Of a stretch of DNA of 64,000 nucleotides, positions 18,250-26,549 are shown piece by piece. The stretch is from Deltaproteobacteria bacterium (lineage in GTDB: Bacteria; Desulfobacterota; B13-G15; RBG-16-54-18). How positions within the stretch are numbered: the stretch's first letter is position 1; each line of letters begins with the position of its first letter. Location of the stretch: contig JAFGNJ010000022.1 of the NCBI GenBank assembly GCA_016927065.1, positions 1 to 64,000 on the forward strand, read 5' to 3'. The notes under the pieces were generated by a model. That model had not been told where the DNA came from. It made no database searches and worked only from the letters and a program-made list of their open reading frames with translations. The position numbers were made by a program, and so were the translations under genes.

Positions 18250-19727
18250 TAAGACTTCTCCCTCATCTGGGGAAAGAAGATGACGTCCCTGATGGAAGGG
18301 GAGTCGGTCATGATCATCACCAGCCTGTCTATCCCAATCCCCTCACCCGCGGTAGGGGGCATACCATATTCCAGGGCATTAAGAAAGTCCTCATCGATGA
18401 ACGCGACCTCTTCTTCCTCCCCCCCTTTTTTGGCGGCTTGTTCCCGAAACCGTCTTCCTTGATCTTCAGGGTCGTTGAGCTCGGAAAACCCATTAGCTAT
18501 CTCCCTCCCCATGATGAAGAGCTCAAACCGCTCCGTGACCTTCGGATCATCCCCCTTTCTGCGGGCCAGAGGGGAGACCTCCACCGGGTATTCGGTGACA
18601 AAGGTGGGTTGGATGAGCTTGGGCTCTACGGCCTCTTCAAAGACCTTGACCAAGAGTTCTCCATGGCTCTCGTCCCCCAGCAGGTCCAGACCCAATTTCC
18701 GCACCAGACGGGAAGCGGCTGTCTTATCGGAGAGGACCGTTCCATCCACCCCCCCAAACTGTACCAGGGCCTCTTTGAGGGTGACGCGCGGCCAGGGCGG
18801 GGTCAGGTCCAATTCGACCCCTTGGTAGGTGATTGTATGAGAGCCTAAGATACCCTCGGCAACCGCACCGATCATCTCTTCGGTCAAGGCCATCAGGTCC
18901 TCATAGGTGCTATAGCTCTGGTAGAACTCCAGCATGGTGAACTCGGGGTTGTGCTGGGAGGAGACCCCTTCGTTGCGAAAATTTCTGTTTAGTTCAAAGA
19001 CCCGCTCCAGCCCGCCGACCACCAATCGTTTGAGGTATAGCTCAGGCGCTACGCGCAGATAGAGGTCCCGATTGAGGGTGTTGTGATGGGTCTTAAAGGG
19101 GCGCGCCGTCGCCCCCCCCGGGATATGCTGCATCATAGGGGTCTCGACCTCCAGAAAGTCACGCTGGAGGAGAAATGTCTTCATCGCCTGGATGATCTCA
19201 TTCCTTTTATAAAAGATCTCTTTAACCTGAGCGTTCACGATGAGGTCCAGATACCGCTGTCGGTATCTCGTCTCCACGTCGGTCAGGCCATGCCATTTTT
19301 CAGGAAGGGGACGGTAGGACTTAGCCAATAACTGCATGAATGAAGCCTCGATAGTCAACTCCCCCGTCTTGGTTCGAAAGAGTCTCCCCCTCACCCCCAA
19401 GAAATCACCCACGTCGAGCCGCTTGGTAAGTTCGAAGGACTCCTCACCCAACAGGTCTTTACGCAGATATACCTGTAGCCGCCCCTTTCTGTCCTGCAGG
19501 TGGGCAAAGGCGGCGCGGCCGAAATTCCTCATAGCCATAATGCGTCCGGCGCAGCTGAAGACCGTATCAAGATCCTGGAGGGCCTCCGCAGCCCAATCGC
19601 CATACTGCTCGATAATTTCCAGGGAAGTATGTTCCGCCCTGAAGTCGTTGGGGAAGAGTTCAACCCCGCTGTCTCGCAAGGCCCTGATCTTTTCCCGCCG
19701 CTGTCCTAGGAGTTCACTCTCCTCCAT
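18249..19727 (-). CDS. lysS: lysyl-tRNA synthetase, class II
   Basis: This 492-residue enzyme charges tRNA-Lys. The N-terminal OB-fold anticodon-binding domain spans about 55-150 (AGRIMAMRNFGRAAFAHLQD). The class II core follows, with motif 1 around FLEVETPMMQ, motif 2 FRNEGVSSQHNPEFTMLE, and motif 3 near the C-terminus (GEGIGIDRLVMI). It is the first gene of the long envelope operon, so the operon promoter probably lies between 19728 and about 20040. Confidence 0.97.
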   Translation of the reverse strand: MEESELLGQRREKIRALRDSGVELFPNDFRAEHTSLEIIEQYGDWAAEALQDLDTVFSCAGRIMAMRNFGRAAFAHLQDRKGRLQVYLRKDLLGEESFELTKRLDVGDFLGVRGRLFRTKTGELTIEASFMQLLAKSYRPLPEKWHGLTDVETRYRQRYLDLIVNAQVKEIFYKRNEIIQAMKTFLLQRDFLEVETPMMQHIPGGATARPFKTHHNTLNRDLYLRVAPELYLKRLVVGGLERVFELNRNFRNEGVSSQHNPEFTMLEFYQSYSTYEDLMALTEEMIGAVAEGILGSHTITYQGVELDLTPPWPRVTLKEALVQFGGVDGTVLSDKTAASRLVRKLGLDLLGDESHGELLVKVFEEAVEPKLIQPTFVTEYPVEVSPLARRKGDDPKVTERFELFIMGREIANGFSELNDPEDQGRRFREQAAKKGGEEEEVAFIDEDFLNALEYGMPPTAGEGIGIDRLVMIMTDSPSIRDVIFFPQMREKS

Positions 19728-19920
19728 CTCCGCCTCGAAAACAAAAATAGTATTAAGTATATCAAGCTATCGTATTTAAAAAAGGAGGTCAATGGCAAAT
19801 TATAGTAGCTTCTCGGACTCTCTACGGAAGAAGCTAACAATGTAGAAGGTCACTCCCCAGATAGCCTCAGACTTCGAACTCAAGAGCCGGGTTGCTTTCA
19901 TTATTGATATTTTGTCAAAC

Positions 19921-19946
19921 AGCCCTGCTGCTTAGGCAGCAGGGCT
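19921..19946. terminator. perfect 11-bp hairpin
   Basis: The arms AGCCCTGCTGC and GCAGCAGGGCT are separated by TTAG. Reading the minus strand, GTTTGAC follows, which is only a weak T-tract, so termination efficiency is uncertain. It lies between the enoyl-CoA hydratase and lysS genes. Confidence 0.4.
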
Positions 19947-20043
19947 GCGCAAAGGGAACTTCATCATGAACTGTGTTGATAATTAAGGGGCTAAATAATC
20001 AGGTTATTTGTGGTATGCGGATAACCCCGGGCCTCAAACAGTT

Positions 20044-20069
20044 AGGGGCTGGGTTTCATCCCAGCCCCT
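20044..20069 (-). terminator. hairpin downstream of enoyl-CoA hydratase
   Basis: The arms AGGGGCTGGG and CCCAGCCCCT are separated by six bases, 8 nt beyond the stop codon of the minus-strand hydratase gene. The following T-tract is weak (AACTGTTTGA). Confidence 0.5.
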
Positions 20070-20076
20070 GATCTAT

Positions 20077-20859
20077 CTACTCCCCTTTGAACTGTGGTTT
20101 GCGCTTTTCAAGAAATGCACCCATTCCTTCCTTTTGATCGTGCGTGGCAAAAGAATTGCCCCAGGCGGTCATCTCAATGACTTCCCCCTCTTCTGCGCCC
20201 ATATCGTACCCGGCATTCACTGCATCCTTAGCCATGCTCACAGCCATTGGCCCATTCTGGGCTATGGTGCGGGCGACCTGAGTAACCTCCTCCATAAGTT
20301 TGTCAGCGGGAAAGACCTTATTGGCGATCCCCTGATTATAGGCCTCCTGGGCATCGATCATCTTCCCCGTATAAATCAACTCTTTTGCCCGACCCTTGCC
20401 GATCAGGCGGGGAAGCCGTTGGGTGCCGCCAAAGCCGGGAAAAATGCCAAGGGTCACTTCGGGGACCCCTAACTTGGCCGTCTCTGAGACATAGATGAAA
20501 TCGCACGACAGGGCGATCTCCAATCCTCCGCCAAGGGCATAGCCGTTCACCGCAGCAATAACGGGCTTGGTGAAATTCTCGATCATCCCCAAGGTCTCAT
20601 GCCCTAAGCGAGAAAAGGCGAGTGCCTCTGTAGGGTTCATATCCTTCATCTCTGCTATGTCGGCGCCGGCCACAAAGGCCTTGCCACCCTCCCCGGTGAG
20701 GACAATGATCTGGGCATCCTTCTTCCCCTGTAACTCCTTTAGGGCCTGCTGAAGCTCTAAGAGGGTCTCCCGGTTGAGGGCATTCAGGGCCTTAGGGCGG
20801 TTGATCTTTACAAAGGCAATACCGTCCGCAACCTCAACAAGCAGGTTTTTGTAGCTCAT
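20077..20859 (-). CDS. enoyl-CoA hydratase/isomerase (crotonase family)
   Basis: This 260-residue crotonase-fold protein probably hydrates short 2-enoyl-CoA. The oxyanion-hole motifs are AGADIAEM (about 65) and [12 protein letters not shown] (about 108). The two catalytic Glu positions are visible in GGGLEIAL and in [18 protein letters not shown] chose the ATG at 20859 because TTAGGAGG lies 7 nt upstream and [10 protein letters not shown] matches the family start; an upstream extension overlaps the thiolase gene. It is 11 nt from the thiolase, forming a two-gene beta-oxidation or butyrate-type operon. Confidence 0.93.
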   Translation of the reverse strand: MSYKNLLVEVADGIAFVKINRPKALNALNRETLLELQQALKELQGKKDAQIIVLTGEGGKAFVAGADIAEMKDMNPTEALAFSRLGHETLGMIENFTKPVIAAVNGYALGGGLEIALSCDFIYVSETAKLGVPEVTLGIFPGFGGTQRLPRLIGKGRAKELIYTGKMIDAQEAYNQGIANKVFPADKLMEEVTQVARTIAQNGPMAVSMAKDAVNAGYDMGAEEGEVIEMTAWGNSFATHDQKEGMGAFLEKRKPQFKGE

Positions 20860-20870
20860 CGTACTTCCTC

Positions 20871-22160
20871 CTAACCTTCTACGACCATGGCCATACCTTG
20901 ACCACCGCCGATACACATGGTGCACAGACCATACCGAGCACCTCGGCGACGCATCTCATTGATGAGGGTCACCGTAACCCGCGCACCGGTGCAGCCGATG
21001 GGATGACCCAGGGAGATACCGCTGCCGTGGATATTGGTACGTTCCATATCGAACCCTAGTTCCCGGATACAGGCGATTGCCTGGGAGGCAAATGCCTCGT
21101 TGAGCTCTACGACATCGATATCCTTGATCTGCAAACCCGTGGCCTTGAGGACCTTCTTGACCGCCGGTATAGGCCCCAGTCCCATATAGGCAGGGTCTAT
21201 CGCGCCGGAGGCAAAGGCCTTGATAGTGACCAGGGGCTTCAGGCCCAATTCCTGGGCCTTTTCTTTTGTCATTAAAACCACCGCTGCCGCCGCGTCATTG
21301 ATCCCCGAGGCGTTCCCTGCGGTAACGGTACCATCCTTTTTAAAGACAGCCGGGAGTTTGGCCATCTTCTCAAGGCTGGTATCCATGGGGCGTTCATCGG
21401 TATCAAAGATGATAGGGTCCCCTTTGCGCTGGGGGATCTGGACCGGTATAATCTCCTCCTTGAAGATACCATCGGTGATGGCCTTGCGCGCCCGCTGATG
21501 GCTCATGAGGCCAAGCTCATCCTGTTCCTCTCTCGAAATGCCGTATAGCTTTGCGATATTTTCTGCCGTATTCCCCATGTGATACCCATAGAATATCTCC
21601 CAGAGTCCATCATAGACCATCAGGTCAATAAGCTCTCCCTTGGATGAGACATCCATTCGGTACCCCCACCGCGCCTTGGGAAGGATATAAGGGGCAAAGC
21701 TCATATTCTCCATACCCCCCGCAACGACGACATCGGCCTCTTCCAGCGCAATCTCTTGGGCACCGAGGGTCAATGCCTTTAATCCCGAAGCGCAGATTTT
21801 GTTCACGGTAAAGGCAGGGGTCTCCTTGGGTATACCCGCAGAGATGGTCGCCTGCCGGGCGGTATTCTGCCCCTGCCCCCCCTGCAGGACATTCCCCATG
21901 ATCACCTCATCCACCTGAACGGGCTTCAAAGACTGATCCCAATCGCCGTGCTTCTTCTCCAGCTCAATCAACCCCTTACCCTTGAGGGCTTCCGGCCCCA
22001 CTTCCGTCAGTGCAGGACCCGTCTCAGGACGCAAGCCCGCCCGCTTCAGGGCCTCTCTGATCACCAAGGCCCCCAATTGCACCACCGGCGTAGCCTTCAG
22101 GCTGCCACCGAAATTACCAATAGGGGTCCTGACACCGCTGACAATAACCACTTCTCGCAT
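20871..22160 (-). CDS. acetyl-CoA acetyltransferase (thiolase)
   Basis: This 429-residue thiolase has the acyl-accepting Cys in NKICASGLKAL (about residue 123), VVELNEAFASQA, the His motif GHPIGCTGAR, and the general-base Cys in LCTMCIGGGQG near the end. It condenses or cleaves acetoacetyl-CoA or longer 3-ketoacyl-CoA. Compared with typical 390-residue thiolases it carries an insert of about 35 residues (about 48-85, ETGPALTEVGPEALKGKG) before QVDEVIMGNV. It is transcribed ahead of the enoyl-CoA hydratase. Confidence 0.95.
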   Translation of the reverse strand: MREVVIVSGVRTPIGNFGGSLKATPVVQLGALVIREALKRAGLRPETGPALTEVGPEALKGKGLIELEKKHGDWDQSLKPVQVDEVIMGNVLQGGQGQNTARQATISAGIPKETPAFTVNKICASGLKALTLGAQEIALEEADVVVAGGMENMSFAPYILPKARWGYRMDVSSKGELIDLMVYDGLWEIFYGYHMGNTAENIAKLYGISREEQDELGLMSHQRARKAITDGIFKEEIIPVQIPQRKGDPIIFDTDERPMDTSLEKMAKLPAVFKKDGTVTAGNASGINDAAAAVVLMTKEKAQELGLKPLVTIKAFASGAIDPAYMGLGPIPAVKKVLKATGLQIKDIDVVELNEAFASQAIACIRELGFDMERTNIHGSGISLGHPIGCTGARVTVTLINEMRRRGARYGLCTMCIGGGQGMAMVVEG

Positions 22161-22297
22161 TGCTCCGTGCTCCTTTCCTTAAATACTATGCTGAGATACT
22201 ACATCACAGGTTAGTTAAAAATTTCACAACACTATACATAAACATAAAGAAACACCTTGTCAACAGGTTTCTGTTCTTAAATGTTATACTCCCCTGC

Positions 22298-22325
22298 TTG
22301 ACTTTTTCAGCGTGTATGATATATC
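22298..22325 (+). promoter_or_regulatory. sigma-70-type promoter for the 22399 gene
   Basis: TTGACT and TATATC are spaced 16 bp apart, about 75 bp upstream of a start codon that is preceded by AAAGGAGGGG. The match is by eye. Confidence 0.45.
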
Positions 22326-22398
22326 TGTAGGCATTCTGATAGTCTTTTGTTCAGTGTTAACGTAATATCCGAGTTAACTTAACAAAAGGAGGGGTAAG

Positions 22399-22638
22399 AT
22401 GGATAAACATTTTTCCTGGTTAAACAAGTTATTTTTGCTTGCAGCCTTAGTCGGTTTCATCGTGGCGATCATCGACAAGATCGTCGGGTTAGGGTTAGGA
22501 GCCTCTTGGGGCTTGTACCCCCTGGGTTATCTGCGGTTCACCTGGACCTGTCTCTCCTTCGTCGCTGCCATCAGTCTCTATCAGATGGCAGGGGCAAAGG
22601 CGCCAAAAAAGGCAGCAGCAAAGAAGAGAAAGAGATAG
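22399..22638 (+). CDS. small two-helix membrane protein with basic tail
   Basis: This 79-residue protein has hydrophobic segments at about 10-31 and 41-64 and ends in a strongly basic tail (AKAPKKAAAKKRKR). An ideal ribosome-binding site (AAAGGAGGGG) precedes the ATG, and a strong intrinsic terminator follows. With the upstream promoter it is therefore a free-standing, probably well-expressed transcription unit. I do not recognise a family. Confidence 0.75.
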   Translation: MDKHFSWLNKLFLLAALVGFIVAIIDKIVGLGLGASWGLYPLGYLRFTWTCLSFVAAISLYQMAGAKAPKKAAAKKRKR

Positions 22639-22658
22639 CCGGCAGGTTATGGTTACAC

Positions 22659-22693
22659 CAAAAAAGACGGGCGCCGTGCCCGTCTTTTTTTAT
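22659..22693 (+). terminator. rho-independent terminator
   Basis: The arms AAAAAGACGGGC and GCCCGTCTTTTT enclose a short loop and run directly into a T-tract. It ends the transcript of the small membrane protein. Confidence 0.85.
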
Positions 22694-22765
22694 GCATGCT
22701 TGTTGCATTTTAAGAGGATGATAAGTAAAGTATCACAACAACACAACACGTATTAAGGAGACGAC

Positions 22766-23296
22766 ATGGCTCATCGGAATATGCAGAAGAGAACGCACCA
22801 CCAGCGGGACGATCTTATCGGAGAGCATAAAATGAGCGATGCCGGACAGGCCGTGTTCGCCTGTCTGTTTGTGGCAATATGGATCATTGACACATTTTTT
22901 TTAAAGTACACGACCTTTCCCACCCAGTACGTCCCCCTTGTTGTCAGAATACCATGCGGAGTCGTTCTGTTGGTTCTCTCAGGCTACCTCGCGAGCACGG
23001 GCCTTGCTATCGTGTTCGGCGAGGAAAGAGAGAACCCTGCTGTGATCAGGAAAGGTGTATTCAGTGTCATGCGTCATCCAATTTACCTGAGCGAGGTCCT
23101 GTTGTATCTCGGCCTCCTGATGCTGAGCATATCACTGGCCGCAGCTGTGGTGTGGGTCGGTGCAATCGTGTTCTTGTATTACATCTCGCGCTATGAAGAA
23201 AAGCTACTCCTTGAGCACTTTGGCAAGGAATATGCGAAGTACATGCGGGAAGTACCGATGTGGATCCCGCGACTCCGTAAGAATAAAACGGGCTAG
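22766..23296 (+). CDS. isoprenylcysteine carboxyl methyltransferase-family membrane protein
   Basis: This 176-residue protein has four to five membrane segments and the ICMT/PEMT signature near its end. That signature includes [19 protein letters not shown], whose RHP and Y residues contact S-adenosylmethionine, and [21 protein letters not shown]. Members methylate isoprenyl-cysteine or lipid substrates; the bacterial substrate is unknown. The start ATG has TAAGGAG 7 nt upstream. Its stop codon lies inside the hairpin that ends the converging tRNA-Ala transcript. Confidence 0.85.
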   Translation: MAHRNMQKRTHHQRDDLIGEHKMSDAGQAVFACLFVAIWIIDTFFLKYTTFPTQYVPLVVRIPCGVVLLVLSGYLASTGLAIVFGEERENPAVIRKGVFSVMRHPIYLSEVLLYLGLLMLSISLAAAVVWVGAIVFLYYISRYEEKLLLEHFGKEYAKYMREVPMWIPRLRKNKTG

Positions 23297-23312
23297 CCAT
23301 CTCGGCTAGCCC
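23290..23312 (-). terminator. tRNA-Ala terminator hairpin
   Basis: GGGCTAGCC and GGCTAGCCC are separated by five bases. Reading the minus strand, GTTTTATT follows. The same self-complementary core, GGCTAGCC, forms the terminator after tRNA-Leu. Confidence 0.65.
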
Positions 23313-23324
23313 TGTAGTTGTCTT

Positions 23325-23400
<76 letters not shown>

Positions 23401-23610
23401 ATTAAGTATAATAAATTATAAAGCCCTCTTCCTCCTGTGTCAATACCACCAGCTCCGAGACGTTCCCCAACAATATTCCTTTAAGATATAGTCATGTAAT
23501 GTCAATTAGTTACACTCTCAACAACCTTGAACTCAGTGGCAAATGTTGCAAGCTATCAAAATTATTTGGCCCAGGCCAACCTGCTCTTCGGTCGCGCTAT
23601 TTCTCAAGCC

Positions 23611-24474
23611 TCACATGGCCAGCTTGACCCAAATTGGATAATGATCACTACCTTCTGCCGCCTTCAGCGTTCCCCACTCACTGAGTATAAATCCTCTCGT
23701 ATAGATGTGGTCAGTAGTCGCGGTCATGAAGAATTTACTCGCTGTCGGCGCGTTCTGACCCTGCGGTCTCACCAAATCAAACGCCGCCATCTGCTCATCA
23801 AGTTGTTGGATTTCTTTCGCCCCGACTGTATTGAAATCACCACCCACAATGACATATTCGGCACCTTCAGTCACATCGTTCAATACGGCAACCCATTGTT
23901 CTTGACGTTTTTGCCAGGTGGTCAGGCTTGTCTTCCCATGAACACTGTAGACTAACACTGGCTCACCATCAATCTCCACAACGGCTTTCGTGGCCGTCCT
24001 TTGAATGCCAATCCGGACATCATGATGTGGAAGGATCAACTTGCTTGCTTTGGTGATTGGCCACCTCGATAGGATGGCATTCCCAAAATTACGTCCACTC
24101 CGCGGGTGTACACCCGCCGGGAAGTAAATGTAATTGTAGCCACGTTCTCGCGCAATTCTTTCCGTGCCGATCTCATCCATCTCCTGCAACAGGACGATAT
24201 CAGCATCTTTCAAGGCCTCGCTGCCACTGAGGTCTTGCATGGCATCCTCGATCTTCTTGCCGTGGAAAATATTGTACGATGCCACAATTATTTCTCCGTC
24301 ATGCTCAGCACCCTGAGAGTAGTGACCTTCGAACCGGGGTGCTTCAGGATCCTGATAGTTATACCGTCGGCTGCTCTGCACCACATAGAGCAGTGCCAGG
24401 ACACAAATCAAGATCATCAAGATCACCAACCATTTGCGAATATTCCGTTTGACCATAGACTGACCGCTATTCAT
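23611..24474 (-). CDS. endonuclease/exonuclease/phosphatase-fold protein, membrane-anchored
   Basis: This 287-residue protein starts with a signal anchor (about 12-32). An EEP-fold catalytic domain follows, with VASYNIFHG, LLQEMDEIG (metal-binding Glu), VYSVHGK, VGGDFNTV (Asp/Asn) and the C-terminal SDHYPIWV (catalytic Asp-His). Such proteins hydrolyse phosphodiesters such as DNA or sphingomyelin-like lipids. The anchor implies action outside the cytoplasm. It stands in the accessory segment on the minus strand with no partner gene. The substrate cannot be inferred. Confidence 0.85.
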   Translation of the reverse strand: MNSGQSMVKRNIRKWLVILMILICVLALLYVVQSSRRYNYQDPEAPRFEGHYSQGAEHDGEIIVASYNIFHGKKIEDAMQDLSGSEALKDADIVLLQEMDEIGTERIARERGYNYIYFPAGVHPRSGRNFGNAILSRWPITKASKLILPHHDVRIGIQRTATKAVVEIDGEPVLVYSVHGKTSLTTWQKRQEQWVAVLNDVTEGAEYVIVGGDFNTVGAKEIQQLDEQMAAFDLVRPQGQNAPTASKFFMTATTDHIYTRGFILSEWGTLKAAEGSDHYPIWVKLAM

Positions 24475-24600
24475 TCAAAAAAAGAATATGAACTCTTTAA
24501 ACAACGACAATTATGCGCCTATTCATTCCAGATGCGAGCGGTTATCAGGCTGTAGCCAATGTTAGCGGTTTTAATTTTTAAATATCGCATTTAGTAGTAT

Positions 24601-25335
24601 TTAATTACCCTGAACCCAACTTCGCCATTCTTCGTCCAAGAGCTTAAGAGATTTTCCATAGGTTTTGCTATAATCCCCGGTTTCATAGCAATTTTTAAAT
24701 TTTGCCAATCCATATTTTTCAATGAGGAACCCCACAAATGAACCGCTCACAATATAAACACTTTCATCTATTAAGTAAGTCCCTTTGCGGGTAGGTTGTG
24801 CGAGTTGTGCATTGTCAAGATCCTCAAGACTGCTGAATCTAGGAACTATATCCCGTGCTAGTATATTAAGATCTTTGCCAAAATTAGGAATTGCCGGATT
24901 GCCTCCTAATTTTGCCTGAAGATAAACCGCTATCCCTTCCGCTAAAAAACGATTACTGTTAGGCGCGTATATGTGGACGATCTCGTGCAAAAGAGCCCCA
25001 TCATTATTTTTCACACGGCGAAGTGGCATTTCCATAAACCCTCGATTGCCATGAAAGCTCATAAGTAATGCTCTCGATACCCGGTAAGAGCTGTCCACAT
25101 GAATACGTATTGGTTCTTTCCATGTCGGACCCCAGAAGGCCTCTACTTTAGCCCGTTCACTCGCAGCATATTGACAATATGCTTCCGCCTCCTGCATGCT
25201 CAGTTCTTTAGAAATGATCTGGATATTATCACAATGCGAATTTATTTCAGAAGCTGAGGCGCATTGGATAATCGAGAACAAAAACATGTTCGCTATAATT
25301 AAATAAAAAGGGGACTTCTTTTGGAAAATCATCAT
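24601..25335 (-). CDS. secreted gluzincin-like metallopeptidase
   Basis: This 244-residue protein has an N-terminal signal peptide (about 8-28) and the zinc motif HEIVH at about residue 140 (LLHEIVHIYAP). A downstream AEGIAVYL supplies the third zinc ligand Glu, the HEXXH...E arrangement of peptidase MA-like gluzincins. The rest of the protein is not recognised. Codon use is AT-rich compared with the operons on either side, which suggests acquired DNA. No inhibitor or secretion genes are adjacent. Confidence 0.75.
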   Translation of the reverse strand: MMIFQKKSPFYLIIANMFLFSIIQCASASEINSHCDNIQIISKELSMQEAEAYCQYAASERAKVEAFWGPTWKEPIRIHVDSSYRVSRALLMSFHGNRGFMEMPLRRVKNNDGALLHEIVHIYAPNSNRFLAEGIAVYLQAKLGGNPAIPNFGKDLNILARDIVPRFSSLEDLDNAQLAQPTRKGTYLIDESVYIVSGSFVGFLIEKYGLAKFKNCYETGDYSKTYGKSLKLLDEEWRSWVQGN

Positions 25336-25388
25336 AGTTCTTCATGTGTATCAATGTAATTATTCTTAAACAACATCAAGAATTCTTC

Positions 25389-25455
25389 GCTGCCCGCTAA
25401 CGCTCCCGCTCACTGGCCACGAGGTACGAGCGGTCCTCTGTGAAGCAGCATGTTA
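25389..25455 (-). other. attC-like recombination site (tentative)
   Basis: Read on the minus strand, the site begins TATAACATGCTGC at the stop codon of the isochorismatase-like gene and ends GAGCGGGAGCGTTAGC. The AAC...GTT ends, an inner CCGCTC/GAGCGG stem and the overlap with a stop codon resemble integron attC sites, including the VCR-type TATAAC...GCGTTA ends. The R boxes deviate from consensus and no integrase is present in the window. Confidence 0.35.
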
Positions 25456-26118
25456 TAAATATTGTGCCAACAATTTTTCCGTCGTTGTTATTGTTGCCCC
25501 TATCTCTTTGAATTCTCTGATTTTCTTCATTAAGCGGGCATCATCTTTAGTTGCGATAGCATCGTTAATGACTGTTGCTTTATACCCCCTGTTTAAAGCA
25601 GCTTTAAGAGTTCTATCAACACAAGCTCTCGCATCTACTCCGGTAAAAATGATATGATTAACTTTTTTACTGCATAGAAATTTCTCGAATTCCTTATTTG
25701 AAAATGCATCCATTACATTTTTTACGAAAAAATTATCACTTACAACTTTAATTCTTGGATCTAGTTTTGAACCCGTGCTTCCTTTTCTCAATGCCCCTCT
25801 TGTGATAAAGTTAATAATAAAATTTGGTTGAAATTCATGCCTAATGTATATAACGATTATATTATGCTATTTTGCGCTCTCTATAATACTATTTACATTT
25901 CTTATTGCTTCATCTGTCTGTTTTAGGTTTATTATCGCTTTACCTTTTTTATCCGTGAGATCCTTTTGGAGGTCAATTACAAGTAATGCTTTTTGAGAAA
26001 CATCATATTTTGAAATTTGTGTTCCTTTAATAACCGATGAAAAACTCTTGAATTGAAAAAATAAGAATAGCCCACTAAGAATTATTACAATTAGCAGTAA
26101 AGACAGAACAACCTTCAT
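25453..26118 (-). pseudogene. membrane-anchored isochorismatase-family hydrolase with an in-frame TAG
   Basis: Reading from the ATG at 26118 gives a signal anchor (about 3-22) and an isochorismatase N-terminus (ALLVIDLQKDL, containing the catalytic Asp). A TAG at 25867-25869 (codon 84) interrupts the frame. The same frame continues without a shift through HNIIVIYIRHEF and GVDARACVDRTL, where the nucleophile Cys lies, to 25453, for 221 codons in total. A single base change of AAG to TAG explains it, since Lys is usual at this place. It is thus probably a recent nonsense mutant, a read-through case or a base-call error. Confidence 0.75.
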
Positions 26119-26368
26119 TATTCACCTCCGAAAATTATATTTATAACATAGAGTAGACTGACCAGTATAAAACGCCGCTTAAACCTCGTCTATCGGCCCC
26201 TGATTCAGCACATGGGTGCAAACTAGTTAAAAATAGGCTAACACTTCTATGATGATTGTCAAGAGCCCAACATGACGAGAGCTCTGAAAATGTTCTGAGA
26301 AGACAATCTGCCCAAGCAGTACTTTTCCATTGACACGCCATGAGGGAATCCCTATAGTTTTATACACT

Positions 26369-26456
26369 GCCGGAGTGGCGGAACCGGGAGACGCAGGGGA
26401 CTCAAAATCCCCCGGGCCTTGCGCCTGTGAGGGTTCGAATCCCTCCTCCGGCACCA
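26369..26456 (+). tRNA. tRNA-Leu (anticodon CAA)
   Basis: This 88-nt class II tRNA has acceptor stem GCCGGAG/CTCCGGC, anticodon arm GGGGA-CTCAAAA-TCCCC giving CAA, a long variable arm, T arm GAGGGTTCGAATCCCTC, and an encoded CCA. It decodes UUG. Confidence 0.97.
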
Positions 26457-26464
26457 GAGATTAC

Positions 26465-26496
26465 AAGGGGCTAGCCAATCTCGGCTAGCCCCTTTT
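26465..26496 (+). terminator. rho-independent terminator after tRNA-Leu
   Basis: The arms AAGGGGCTAGCC and GGCTAGCCCCTT enclose six bases and end in TTTT, 8 nt beyond the tRNA. Confidence 0.8.
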
Positions 26497-26549
26497 GCTT
26501 GAAAATTCACGGGCTACGCCCGTAGCGGAAAGTTTAATTAACGCTGAGT

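Larger units (their letters stand above)
19728..20076. other. intergenic region with lysS-operon promoter and two hairpins
   Basis: No convincing gene lies here. The region should hold the promoter of the lysS-led operon (reading left) and the 3' end of the enoyl-CoA hydratase transcript. Strong hairpins are annotated separately at 19921-19946 and 20044-20069. A 17-codon reading frame with a good ribosome-binding site at 19792 is listed among rejected items. Confidence 0.5.

Noticed and set aside
19792-19845. 17-codon frame with an AAAGGAGG ribosome-binding site on the plus strand
   Set aside because: It is too short to support without conservation data. It could be chance or a leader peptide, but no plus-strand gene follows.
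24490-24575. second attC-like site after the metallopeptidase gene
   Set aside because: It shares ACCGCTCG with the site at 25.4 kb, but the end boxes are in an inconsistent orientation and no convincing fold was found.
25867-25869. TAG read as pyrrolysine
   Set aside because: Isochorismatases are not known Pyl proteins, Lys is the usual residue here, and no pyl genes are visible; a nonsense change is simpler.
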